DNA from: a virus
DNA length: 24,123 bases
Direction: 5' to 3' (one strand)
Virus record (IMG/VR): IMGVR_UViG_3300024357_000029
Coordinates: 1 to 24,123 of that record
Program-made: the position numbers and the translations under genes
The notes under the pieces: model-generated
What the model was told of the DNA's origin: nothing
Databases searched by the model: none
What the model saw: the letters and a program-made list of their open reading frames with translations, nothing else
Shown here: positions 11,429 to 20,420 of the stretch, in pieces
Numbering within the stretch: position 1 is the stretch's first letter
Layout of the letters: each line of letters opens with the position of its first letter

Positions 11429-14400
11429 ATGACAATAGACAAGTATACGATTGACATTCAGGTTGGAGGCATTAATAATTTAACTGCGCTAAGCAGCGCA
11501 ATGTTAAATTTAAATGCCGCTGTTAAAGGCAATGTAAAGATTGCCAAAGATTTCGATGCTACCCAGAGTGCGTTAAGTACGGCTCTGGGTAGAACCGATA
11601 AAGGCGTTCAAAATCACGCAAAAAATTTAGGACAACTTGTAGCAAATCAATCTGTTCTAGGTAATGAATATAGAAGAGTAAAGCGTGATATAAATGAATA
11701 TAGAACTGGTCTAGCATCGGCTACAGTCCAGCAAGCAAAGAATCTACCTCAATTAGAATCATATGCAAAGGCTTTAAAAGGAATTAAAGCAAGAGCTTTT
11801 GCTGATGATTTGAAATCAATGACTGTTGAAATGAAGCGTCTTGGTAAAGATGCTCAATTCACTGGTAGATCAATGATTATCGGTCTTACAACGCCTATTT
11901 TAGCATTTGGTAAAACAGGTCTTGCTACTTTTGAAAAAGTAGACTCTGAATTAATTAGACTAAATAAATTAATTGAGGGTATGGCATCCAGTATGGATAA
12001 TGCGTTCCAAAAAATGGGAACGTCTGCCGGAGAGGCATCTCAAGCTGCTATTCAGCAAGCAGAAGAGATGGTTAAAACTTATAAAAAAGTAGATCAAGCT
12101 CTTATTGATATATCTTTAAGATATGGTGATGCTAGAGAATTAATTATAAGTATTGCCGGTGATTTTGCTGAATTTGGTTTTATTGCCGAAGACAATATTG
12201 TTGCATTAACTGAGCTAGCGGCTCAAGCAGAAAAATTGGGGTCTATGGATATTGGGCCTTCAAAAGATTTGCTTACATCAATGTATGCTCAAGCTAGCTT
12301 ATTAATACAAGAAAATGAATTAGCTCATAATAGAGTAACTGATGCTTTAGAAATAGAAACAAAAGCAGTAAATGTTGCTAGAGGGCAACTATACATGTTT
12401 AATGCTGTTGAAAACGCAACAGCTCTCTCTCTAAGAGATCTCGCTTCTGCATTCCCTGAAGTAGCGGCATCTGCCACCACATTCGGTCTTACAATGACTG
12501 AATCTGCCGCTCTATTAGCGCCGATGAAGGCCGCTGGTTTCGATATTGGTGCAGCAGCAAATGCAATTAAAGTATCTCTTCAGAGATTAAATGATCCTAC
12601 TATAAAGAGCACTGAGCTTATTGGTCAATTAAGTCAAGTAACAGGGTTTGACTTTAAACAATCCACTCACATCGGTTTAACTGCAATAGACGCATTGACT
12701 AAAGGATATGATCATTTACAAGCATCTACAAACTATGGCAGAGAGGGTGCTCTAGAATTTTTTGATGAAGTATTTGGTGTTCGTCAAGGGCCTAGAATGC
12801 AAAGGGCAATCGCTGATCTTAATATATTTAATCAAGCGATGATTCGTAGTGGAACTACTGAACAGAAAATAATTGGCATGGCCAGTAAACAGCTTCAGAT
12901 TGGGGACAGTGCTCTTAAAGCCATCAGATCTTTTAGCGATATAGGCGCTGTTGTCAGAATGGCAAATGCTGAAATTGGTGATCAAGTTAAAATTCTTGAT
13001 GAATTCGGCAAAGAAGCTACGATAGTAGTTAGTAGAAGAGATATAGACGCAGCAAAGAAAGCTAGAAAAGTAGTTGGCGATTATATTGACCAGCAAGCCA
13101 AGGAAGGCAAAGATATTTTAGCTCAAGTAACTTCGCAAGCTGGTCGTGCATTAGTTGTTGAACTAGGCGGCGTTGGTGAAGCTCAGAATAGAGCAACTTC
13201 TGAACTTAAAACGGCACTAGATTCAGTTAAAGTATTTATTGAACAAATAAGAACTAACTTTAAGATTTTTGCTGCTGATTTCATAGAGTCTTTCAAGCCA
13301 ACTATTGAAACAATAGCCAATACTGTCAAATCTCTAGCAGAAAAATTTAGAGAATTAGATCCTACTACTAAGAAAATAATCGCTGGGTTTGCTGGCATCG
13401 TTGCACTAGCTGGCCCACTTGTTTTTGCTTTCGGTCAGGCTAGACTGCTTCTAGCTACAATCTCTAATGTTGCTTTAAAACTTCTTCCCGGTCTTGCTAA
13501 CCTAACAGTAGAAAGCTTTGCCGCTGGCGATGCTTTATTAAGATTAAAAAAACCAGTAATTCTTGTTGGCGATAGTTTTGAAACTGCTGCGTCTAGAAGT
13601 TCTCTATTTATAGCAAAACTTGCAAATATGAATGGCCCAATAGGGGCTTTAGCTAGAAAATTTGGTGTCTTAACTGGTGCATTAAAAACAACTAGGACTG
13701 CGGGTGATGATGTTGTTGCTAGATTGGCTGCAATAAATAGTCCAGCTCAGACGGCTAGATTAGGTGGGGCTGCTCAATTAAGATCTCTTGGAAATTTCCC
13801 TCCTAATCAACTACCTCCCCCTGTAGTGCCCCCAAATACTCTAACCAATGCTGCGACTCAAGCAGCTAGTGCTACAACACAAGCAGCCAATACGGCCGCT
13901 ACAGCTACTACTACTGCAGCAACAACCGCTGCAACCACTACAACCGCTGCTGCAACAGCAGCAGCCTCTAGCGCAACATCCGCGGCTGCTGGTGCTGCTG
14001 CATCAACAACTACCGCAGCGGCTGCTGCTTCCACCACTGCAGGCGCTGCAACCGCTGGAGTAATATCATCTTCAACTGCCGCTGTTGCTTCGATGAATGC
14101 TGCTACAACCACTGCTGCTACAGCAGTTACTGCAGGAGCCACGCAGGCATCTACAGCCATTGCTGCTCAACAGGTGGATTCTGAAAGATGGATTGCAGGA
14201 TCGGCTCAGAGAAGGATAGCCAGAGAACAAGCCAATCTTGCTCGCACAGAGGCTACTTTTAGCAGTTTAAATCTTGGATTTGACGCTGCTCTTCAAGAGG
14301 CAAATGCAATTTTTGCAACTAATACTACCCAATTAACAACAGCGGCAACTACTGTCGCTGAACAATCGGTTTTTGGACTAGTTGCTGCTCTTGAAGAATC

Positions 14401-17400
14401 TGCTGCTGGATTTATTGCTGCTCTTGAAGCAGAAGCAGCAACTGTAACGGGCATGGCTGCCTCTATTGAGGGGGCTGCTGGCCTTTTGTCTGCTGCAGGA
14501 GTGGAATTAAATACTGCTGCGGCTAGCCTTGTAGCCGCTAGTGCAGCTATGCCAGCCGCAATGGCTCAATCTTTCGCAGCAATGATGGCTACTCCCGCTC
14601 TTGGTGCTGGCCCAATGGCTATGGGCGCTTTGCCTGCCGCTGGTGCATCCAGTTTTGCAAATGAATTTGGATATATGCGCAGCCCTAGTGCTATGAATCC
14701 TAAAATAAGTATGAATCGTAAAATAATTGAAGCTACGATTGCTAATCCTCAACCTCTGGCGGCATTACCTGCTGCTGGTCAAACAAGCGTAGCTTCAAAA
14801 CACCTACCTGTTCGCGGCCCCGGCGGAAGAATGATGCCAAGATACACAGCGACTCTGGCAGGCCCCGCTGGTGGATACTTTCCAGCGACTGGCGGTGTTG
14901 CTGCAGGCATAGCCGCCGATGTTGAAAGAGCCATGATGCCTCCACAATTAGCTCTTCCTGCTGCTGGCCAGACTGTTAAGGCTACAAAATGGGCAGCGAC
15001 TCCTGCTTTTCAGGCATTCCCTGAAAGGGAGTTTGCAAATGCATTTGAGGCGAATAGGTTAACGCCCAGAATTACACAAGCAATTCCAATGGGGCCTGTT
15101 CCTGAAATTCCATCAACCGCAATCCCCATGGGGCCGGGGCCTTTCCCGATGCCAGCAGTTCCTGCCGCTACACCTGACTATTCAAATATGCCAAGAAAAG
15201 CTAAAAAGGCAGCAAAGGCTGCTGCTGCAAAGAAGGCACAAGAAGCATCTGCTGCAGCAAAAGCAGTAACTACTCAAGCGACAACTGCTGCTGCCGTTAC
15301 TGCACAAGAAACCGCTGCAGCAGCAAAAGCCGCAGAGCAAGCCGCAGCAGCAGAAGCTCAAAGGGAATTGAGAGCAGCAAAAAGAGTTGCCGCTGAAACT
15401 TTGAAGAAAGAGACTGCAGCAATAGAGACTGCAGCAGCCACTGCTATTCCAAGATCAGCTCCCACCCCGTTCAATCCAAAGAGTGGATCTTATGTAAGTC
15501 AATTATTTAAAGCAGCAGAAGGCGATATACCGGGTGCTCCTGCGGGTAGTGGTGCTGCATTCGCACAAAATGCAGTAGCTATGGAAAAAGCCAAGACTTC
15601 TACTAAATCAAGAAGATTTTTTAGGAACGTTCTAAGAAAGGGTCCGGTTGCTAATGTAACGCCCATGTCTTTAAGACCAGCTATAGAGAATGCTCTTCCA
15701 TTTGAAGATGAAATAAATCAAAGATTTCTTCAAACTAAATATACTGGCGACAGATTAGGCGATAAGGCTAGGCGTAGCGGTGGTTTAGCCAAAAAGAGAC
15801 TTGGATTATTTGCTGGTTCTGCGAAAAGAAAGGCTTTAGCTGCTGGTGAATTAATTTCTTCTGGGGCTTCTAAAACAGGTGAACTAATTGGATCAGGCGC
15901 TGCTGCTGCAAAAGGCCTTGGCACTGAAGCTCTCCAAAAAGCCAATAAAGCTGCTATATCTTCAATGGCTGCTTTAGAAACAGCCTCCACAAGAAGTATG
16001 AATGCAACTGCTAAGGCCGTTGCAGTAGGTTCTGATAAGGCTGCCTCTGGTTTTAGACTATTTGGTAGAAGTGCTAAAGATGCAGCTAATAAGCTTGGTG
16101 CTTTTAATGATAAACAAATTGACAAATTAAAAGCCAGAGTTGTTCCAAGAGCAAGACAATTTGCAACAGATTTTTCAGATGGTCGTATAGCCAATGCTGG
16201 TAGGGGCGGACTTGGGGTTGTTAAAAAAGTTACTGGTTTCAATGCAATATCTGGCGGTGTATCTGGAACTAAGAATGCCATAAATCAACTACCTGCTGGT
16301 GCTGGAGTATTTAAAAAACTCACGGCAGGCGTTTCTGGCTTTGCTGGTGGATTAAAGGGCACTATTGGGATAATGAAAGTATTTAAGATGGCCTTCCTTG
16401 GGCTTGGCATCACTGCAATCATTATCGGTATAGTTGCAGCAGTTAAAATTTTGATTGATATATTCAAGAGCGGTGGAAACACCATGAGTAAAGTTGGAGA
16501 AAATTTCTCCAAAGCTTGGGGATATATAAAGTCAGCTGTTACTGCAGTAATCAAGCCAATTAAAGATGCAATATTTACTCTCGTAAGCATGGCTGGAAAC
16601 GGCGGTGGTGTCAAGGGTGGATTCCAGAAAATATCTGAATTCATAATGAATATGGCTAAAACAATTAGTGATTTCGTTAAGAAATACATTGTACCTGCCA
16701 TTAAGTTTGTAATGACTCAAGTTGTAAACCTTATAAAAGGTATTGTGAAGATTGTTCAAGGAGTTATTGCCCTATTCAAGGGTGATACAGATAATGCTTG
16801 GAAGAGAATCAAGGAAGGCCTTGTCTCTCTAGCTAGAGTGATTCTAAAGATTGTATTAAAGATTGTAACTGGATGGATAAGCCTATGGGCTTGGATGGTT
16901 AAGTCAATAATTAAATTGGTTGCAAAAATAATTTCTTATATTATAAAAGGAATTGGCGGAGCCATACAATGGGTCGGTGAAAAATTTGCAAGCTTTGTAG
17001 AGGGAATACCATTTATAGGTGAAGGCCTTGCTGACGGAATCAGAGGGACTGTCAATACAATAAGCGATGCATTAGATTTGGCTGGCGAGGGCGTTGAGAT
17101 TGTTGCTGACGGAATCGCTAGTGGTGTTGACACTGTTGCCAACGGTGCTATTGGTGCAATAAATAATGTTGGTGACGCTGTAATTACTCAACTTAATAAA
17201 TGGGGAGGCGGCGAGCAAAAATTACTCTCACAAACCAAGAAGAAAGAGCAGGGAACTGATCGTAGAGCACCAAAGGTAGAAGAAGTAGCCTATGATCAAA
17301 TGGGACAGGGCATAGAAAATGCTGCAGAAAGTGCAGCAAAGAAGATAGCCGATGCTGTCAAACAAGCCCTTGAATCTCTGCAGCAAAAATTTGTTGATCT

Positions 17401-19249
17401 TGTTTTAGGTCAATTAAATGATTCTTTGAATAAAGCTACTAATCAAATGATAGAAGCTCTTGAAAAACAAAAAGATGCTGCTCTAAAAGTTTATGATGAT
17501 CAAGTAGAGAATCTTGAAAAGATTCAGAAGGCCGAAGAATCTCTAACGAAAGAGATGCAATATCAGGCTGATAGAAGAAGAGTCATAAAGGAAAGAGAGC
17601 TACAGGTTGAAAATTTCCAAAGAGATCGCGCTTTGGCTATCTATGAGGGAAGAATAGACGACGCAAGAGTTCTTGCTCTTCAAGATGTAAAGAATAATGA
17701 GGATTATCAACAAAGTCTTAAAGAAATTGATACTCAAAGAAATAGAGATCTTGCTCAAGAAAATCTTGATGCTTTAAGAAAGAGCATCGAAGAAGCAAAA
17801 AATCAAGCATCTAAATTTTTTGATGATCAGATTGAAAACTTCAAAAAAGCCGCAGAGGAAATTACTAAGTTTCCACCATTAACCATTGAAGAATATAAAT
17901 CTCAACTTGATAAATTGAATGAAGCAGCAACTACTGCTGCTACAACAAATAGTTCCACTTTCTCAGACATGATTGAGAATATGGTAACTACTATGAATGA
18001 TAAGATTCCTAATAAAGGAGTCCCAGCATTTGAAAATAATTTAAATCAATTAGTTCAAGTAGCTCATGATAAATATGGTTTAGGTGAAGATGGCATTGCT
18101 GGAATGACAGTAGCAATGCTTGAAAATATTGGAGCTACTATAGATGGTAATACATTTATTAATGAAAGCTTTACTGCATTAGTTGATAGTCTTAATGAAA
18201 GCGCAGATGCTGGATTTAAAAATATTGCTGAATCTATACTTACACCCGCTCTGGACGATTTTGCAAATATTATTACAGAACATGACCCATTCAAAGTTCT
18301 TGCCGAAGCGGTAGCATTTGCTAATGAAACTATTTTAAGAGAAATGCAGGCTATGGTTACTGGCTCCGCAAGCAAAGTTGGGTGGTTACTTCCATATTTG
18401 GATCAGTATATAGTTAAATTAGCTACATTGGCTGCTATTCAGGGAGTAGTAAACGACGGAACAACGACACCGGGTGGATTGCCTCCCGCCAATCAGCCAA
18501 TAAATCTTCATGATTCAATTTATGGTTGGTTTGATAAGCCAATACAAAGACCCGGTATTTCTTATTTCAATAACGCTAGAATGTATGGTGGTAGTATTCC
18601 AATGAAAGCATATGCAAATGGTGGATCAATTCAGTCGTTTGCAGCTGGTGGTGTTTCTTCCAATAATAAGGGGATGGTTACTGGTGGATTTGATTCTACT
18701 GGTGTCCCCGCTCTATTGCACGGTGGAGAATTTATTGTTAATGCTAAGGCTGTAAAAAATATAGGTTTAGCTACATTAACTCTTATGAATAATTTAAGAT
18801 TCAATAGAGGTAAAGATATAACAAATACTGGAATGACTGGTGCTAATAATATTAATAATTTAATTATTAACGATAAACCAAATGCCAATCTAGGTAAACC
18901 ACCGACAGCTTCCGTACCAGTAGAATTAATATCTATCAATCCAAAAGTTTTTGATTTTATTCAAAATTTAAATTCTCCAAAGTTTGAAGATATTAAGTTT
19001 AGACAGCCCAAACCAATAAACGATATAAACTTTAGATCTCCTGAAATGAAGAATCCTCAATCAGGTATAGTTAATAATACAAATAGCAATAGCACTATTA
19101 ATATCTATGTAGATAATTTCATAGGTGAAGATCAATGGTTTAATGAGATGATTAAACAATATAATATGAATGTTCTTCCAAAGAAAGAAAAAGGAGCCGG
19201 TTTAGAGAATAGAGTAATATCTTCTTATAGCGGCCTTGCAAGAGGTTAG
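11429..19249 (+). CDS. Tail tape measure protein
   Basis: This is 2606 residues from ATG 11429 (GGATGG four bases upstream; an in-frame TTG at 11411 would add six residues). Residues about 165-470 show the TP901-type tape measure core (EKVDSELIRLNKLIEG, ELAAQAEKLGSMDIGPS, ASAFPEVAASATTFGLT, FFDEVFGVRQGPRMQ). Then come a hydrophobic helix near 660, an Ala/Thr low-complexity region (about 808-912), a Pro/Ala-rich part with LPAAG repeats, a Lys/Ala helix region (about 1255-1338), a transmembrane-like segment (about 1655-1677), amphipathic and hydrophobic helices (1780-1870), a long coiled coil (1990-2150) and a C-terminal part with STGVPALLHGGEFIVNAKAV, a conserved tape measure ending. It sets tail length and is probably ejected with the DNA. 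Confidence 0.93.
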   Translation: MTIDKYTIDIQVGGINNLTALSSAMLNLNAAVKGNVKIAKDFDATQSALSTALGRTDKGVQNHAKNLGQLVANQSVLGNEYRRVKRDINEYRTGLASATVQQAKNLPQLESYAKALKGIKARAFADDLKSMTVEMKRLGKDAQFTGRSMIIGLTTPILAFGKTGLATFEKVDSELIRLNKLIEGMASSMDNAFQKMGTSAGEASQAAIQQAEEMVKTYKKVDQALIDISLRYGDARELIISIAGDFAEFGFIAEDNIVALTELAAQAEKLGSMDIGPSKDLLTSMYAQASLLIQENELAHNRVTDALEIETKAVNVARGQLYMFNAVENATALSLRDLASAFPEVAASATTFGLTMTESAALLAPMKAAGFDIGAAANAIKVSLQRLNDPTIKSTELIGQLSQVTGFDFKQSTHIGLTAIDALTKGYDHLQASTNYGREGALEFFDEVFGVRQGPRMQRAIADLNIFNQAMIRSGTTEQKIIGMASKQLQIGDSALKAIRSFSDIGAVVRMANAEIGDQVKILDEFGKEATIVVSRRDIDAAKKARKVVGDYIDQQAKEGKDILAQVTSQAGRALVVELGGVGEAQNRATSELKTALDSVKVFIEQIRTNFKIFAADFIESFKPTIETIANTVKSLAEKFRELDPTTKKIIAGFAGIVALAGPLVFAFGQARLLLATISNVALKLLPGLANLTVESFAAGDALLRLKKPVILVGDSFETAASRSSLFIAKLANMNGPIGALARKFGVLTGALKTTRTAGDDVVARLAAINSPAQTARLGGAAQLRSLGNFPPNQLPPPVVPPNTLTNAATQAASATTQAANTAATATTTAATTAATTTTAAATAAASSATSAAAGAAASTTTAAAAASTTAGAATAGVISSSTAAVASMNAATTTAATAVTAGATQASTAIAAQQVDSERWIAGSAQRRIAREQANLARTEATFSSLNLGFDAALQEANAIFATNTTQLTTAATTVAEQSVFGLVAALEESAAGFIAALEAEAATVTGMAASIEGAAGLLSAAGVELNTAAASLVAASAAMPAAMAQSFAAMMATPALGAGPMAMGALPAAGASSFANEFGYMRSPSAMNPKISMNRKIIEATIANPQPLAALPAAGQTSVASKHLPVRGPGGRMMPRYTATLAGPAGGYFPATGGVAAGIAADVERAMMPPQLALPAAGQTVKATKWAATPAFQAFPEREFANAFEANRLTPRITQAIPMGPVPEIPSTAIPMGPGPFPMPAVPAATPDYSNMPRKAKKAAKAAAAKKAQEASAAAKAVTTQATTAAAVTAQETAAAAKAAEQAAAAEAQRELRAAKRVAAETLKKETAAIETAAATAIPRSAPTPFNPKSGSYVSQLFKAAEGDIPGAPAGSGAAFAQNAVAMEKAKTSTKSRRFFRNVLRKGPVANVTPMSLRPAIENALPFEDEINQRFLQTKYTGDRLGDKARRSGGLAKKRLGLFAGSAKRKALAAGELISSGASKTGELIGSGAAAAKGLGTEALQKANKAAISSMAALETASTRSMNATAKAVAVGSDKAASGFRLFGRSAKDAANKLGAFNDKQIDKLKARVVPRARQFATDFSDGRIANAGRGGLGVVKKVTGFNAISGGVSGTKNAINQLPAGAGVFKKLTAGVSGFAGGLKGTIGIMKVFKMAFLGLGITAIIIGIVAAVKILIDIFKSGGNTMSKVGENFSKAWGYIKSAVTAVIKPIKDAIFTLVSMAGNGGGVKGGFQKISEFIMNMAKTISDFVKKYIVPAIKFVMTQVVNLIKGIVKIVQGVIALFKGDTDNAWKRIKEGLVSLARVILKIVLKIVTGWISLWAWMVKSIIKLVAKIISYIIKGIGGAIQWVGEKFASFVEGIPFIGEGLADGIRGTVNTISDALDLAGEGVEIVADGIASGVDTVANGAIGAINNVGDAVITQLNKWGGGEQKLLSQTKKKEQGTDRRAPKVEEVAYDQMGQGIENAAESAAKKIADAVKQALESLQQKFVDLVLGQLNDSLNKATNQMIEALEKQKDAALKVYDDQVENLEKIQKAEESLTKEMQYQADRRRVIKERELQVENFQRDRALAIYEGRIDDARVLALQDVKNNEDYQQSLKEIDTQRNRDLAQENLDALRKSIEEAKNQASKFFDDQIENFKKAAEEITKFPPLTIEEYKSQLDKLNEAATTAATTNSSTFSDMIENMVTTMNDKIPNKGVPAFENNLNQLVQVAHDKYGLGEDGIAGMTVAMLENIGATIDGNTFINESFTALVDSLNESADAGFKNIAESILTPALDDFANIITEHDPFKVLAEAVAFANETILREMQAMVTGSASKVGWLLPYLDQYIVKLATLAAIQGVVNDGTTTPGGLPPANQPINLHDSIYGWFDKPIQRPGISYFNNARMYGGSIPMKAYANGGSIQSFAAGGVSSNNKGMVTGGFDSTGVPALLHGGEFIVNAKAVKNIGLATLTLMNNLRFNRGKDITNTGMTGANNINNLIINDKPNANLGKPPTASVPVELISINPKVFDFIQNLNSPKFEDIKFRQPKPINDINFRSPEMKNPQSGIVNNTNSNSTINIYVDNFIGEDQWFNEMIKQYNMNVLPKKEKGAGLENRVISSYSGLARG
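13850..14165 (+). repeat. Ala/Thr low-complexity tract in the tape measure gene
   Basis: About 105 codons are almost all GCN or ACN, with CAA, AGC and TCA interspersed; the protein reads as runs such as TTAATTAATTTTAAATAA. Trinucleotide-like repetition makes all other frames open here too, so apparent minus-strand or shifted ORFs in this stretch are artefacts. It is likely a helical or flexible spacer. Confidence 0.85.
15190..15450 (+). repeat. Lys/Ala-rich low-complexity tract in the tape measure gene
   Basis: The encoded segment alternates Ala runs with Lys, Glu and Gln (KKAAKAAAAKKAQEASAAAK and similar), as expected of a long single helix. It is distinct in composition from the Ala/Thr tract upstream. 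Confidence 0.75.
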
Positions 19250-19251
19250 CC

Positions 19252-19656
19252 ATGCCATCTCTTTCTTTAAATCAGTTAATAAAAATCAATGGTACTCTTA
19301 TAACTGAACATAATAGATCTTTTTCCGATGGGTCATCATTTCAAAATATAGATATTGAGCTTGCAAATGGCAATCTAAAAAGATATTATAAAACTCCAAG
19401 ATTAATTTTTAACTTATCTTGGAGGTTCTGTCCAGATAAAGCCTCTATGTCTGTCGATGGGCAGGCATCAAGAGATTTTATATATAATGCATGTATAGAC
19501 AATACTAATATAATTTTATCTATTCAAAGAGATAGAAATTCAGAATGGAGAGATTATACATGTATGATGAATGATTATTCTGAATCTTTAGTGAGAATAG
19601 ATATGGCAAGTCAAACAAAATTTTATGATATATCTATTTCTTTAAGTGAGTTATAA
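19252..19656 (+). CDS. Distal tail protein, single-domain paralogue
   Basis: This encodes 134 residues behind AAGAGG. Key features are IKINGTLITEHNRSFSD, YYKTPRLIFNLSWRFCPDK, ASRDFIYNACID, a middle IILSIQRD strand, and the end DYSESLVRID...FYDISISLSEL. The C-terminal half of the next gene has the same pattern, so the two are paralogues. Lying directly after the tape measure, it probably belongs to the distal tail or tip complex. Stop and next start overlap as TAATG. Family name not recognised. Confidence 0.72.
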   Translation: MPSLSLNQLIKINGTLITEHNRSFSDGSSFQNIDIELANGNLKRYYKTPRLIFNLSWRFCPDKASMSVDGQASRDFIYNACIDNTNIILSIQRDRNSEWRDYTCMMNDYSESLVRIDMASQTKFYDISISLSEL

Positions 19657-20420
19657 TGGCTGTTTTTGATGATACATACTATAGTATAACATTCAATGCT
19701 TCGGGGCAAAAATTTCTTATAGTTGCTCCTATCATTATTGATGCTCAAGTAACTTCTAACTTCTCAATATCTCAATCAATTATATTAAGAGAAGTCATAC
19801 CTTCTACAACTGTCACATCAGTCAGCACTGTTAATGCTACTATAATTGCTCGCAGACCAATTCCTGCGACAACAGTCACTCCTAAATTTACTGTAAATAT
19901 ATCTTTAAATATAGTAAATGCTACTGCTGCCATAACTGCTGGGCAGTTTAAGTGTTTAATTAGTAATTTAGAAATATTTAGATCTGGAGTGCTGCAAGAT
20001 ACTGCCGGATTAAAACCAATATTTTCAATAGACGGAGTTCCATTAACTCAGCAAAATAGAAAATATTCCAATTCTTTAAAATCTCTTAAAACTTCAAACT
20101 CTAGATGGAATAATAGAACTGGTGTTTATTACAAAAATCAAAATAACAAAAATACATTTGTGTTACAATGGACATACGTCCCATCAAAGCGTGAAAATAC
20201 TATAGATTTATTTGAATCTAGAAATTTTATTAAACAAAAAGCTGATGATCCAAATGCTCATACTTTGACTATTAGAAATATAGATGCCAATGGTCTTACT
20301 AAAAATACCGCTACCACATACAATGTTTTGATTGTTGATTATAGTGAGACTTTAAAAAGAAGAGATCTTAATTTAGACGAATATTATTGGGATTTTTCAA
20401 TAACTTTGCAGGAGGTGTAG
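19656..20420 (+). CDS. Distal tail protein with three 21-residue repeats and a paralogous domain
   Basis: This encodes 254 residues. Residues 32-94 are three tandem 21-residue units, each starting VT and the first two ending IPxTT. Residues about 118-254 match the whole of the 19252 protein in order: FSIDGVPLTQQNRKYS with INGTLITEHNRSFS, TFVLQWTYVPSKRE with IFNLSWRFCPDKAS, SRNFIKQKADDPNAH with SRDFIYNACIDNTN, and DYSETLKRRDL...WDFSITLQEV with DYSESLVRIDM...YDISISLSEL. It therefore looks like a duplicated domain with a repeat stalk added. It likely forms part of the tail tip. The last codons include GGAGGTG, the ribosome binding site of the next gene. Confidence 0.75.
   Translation: MAVFDDTYYSITFNASGQKFLIVAPIIIDAQVTSNFSISQSIILREVIPSTTVTSVSTVNATIIARRPIPATTVTPKFTVNISLNIVNATAAITAGQFKCLISNLEIFRSGVLQDTAGLKPIFSIDGVPLTQQNRKYSNSLKSLKTSNSRWNNRTGVYYKNQNNKNTFVLQWTYVPSKRENTIDLFESRNFIKQKADDPNAHTLTIRNIDANGLTKNTATTYNVLIVDYSETLKRRDLNLDEYYWDFSITLQEV
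19749..19937 (+). repeat. Three tandem 63-bp (21-residue) repeats
   Basis: Units cover residues 32-52, 53-73 and 74-94 of the 19656 gene. Conserved features are VT at the start, alternating hydrophobics (FSIS / STVN / FTVN) and IPSTT or IPATT at the end of the first two. DNA identity is low, so the duplication is old. Confidence 0.65.

Noticed and set aside
13858-14160. Long open frames on the minus strand and in the +1/+2 frames over the Ala/Thr tract
   Set aside because: The GCN/ACN codon repetition of the tape measure gene lacks stop triplets in every frame; no ribosome binding site or protein-like composition supports a second gene.
15730-16281. 183-residue minus-strand open frame
   Set aside because: It lies wholly within the tape measure coding region, has a Pro/Ala/Leu-rich mirror composition and no start signals.
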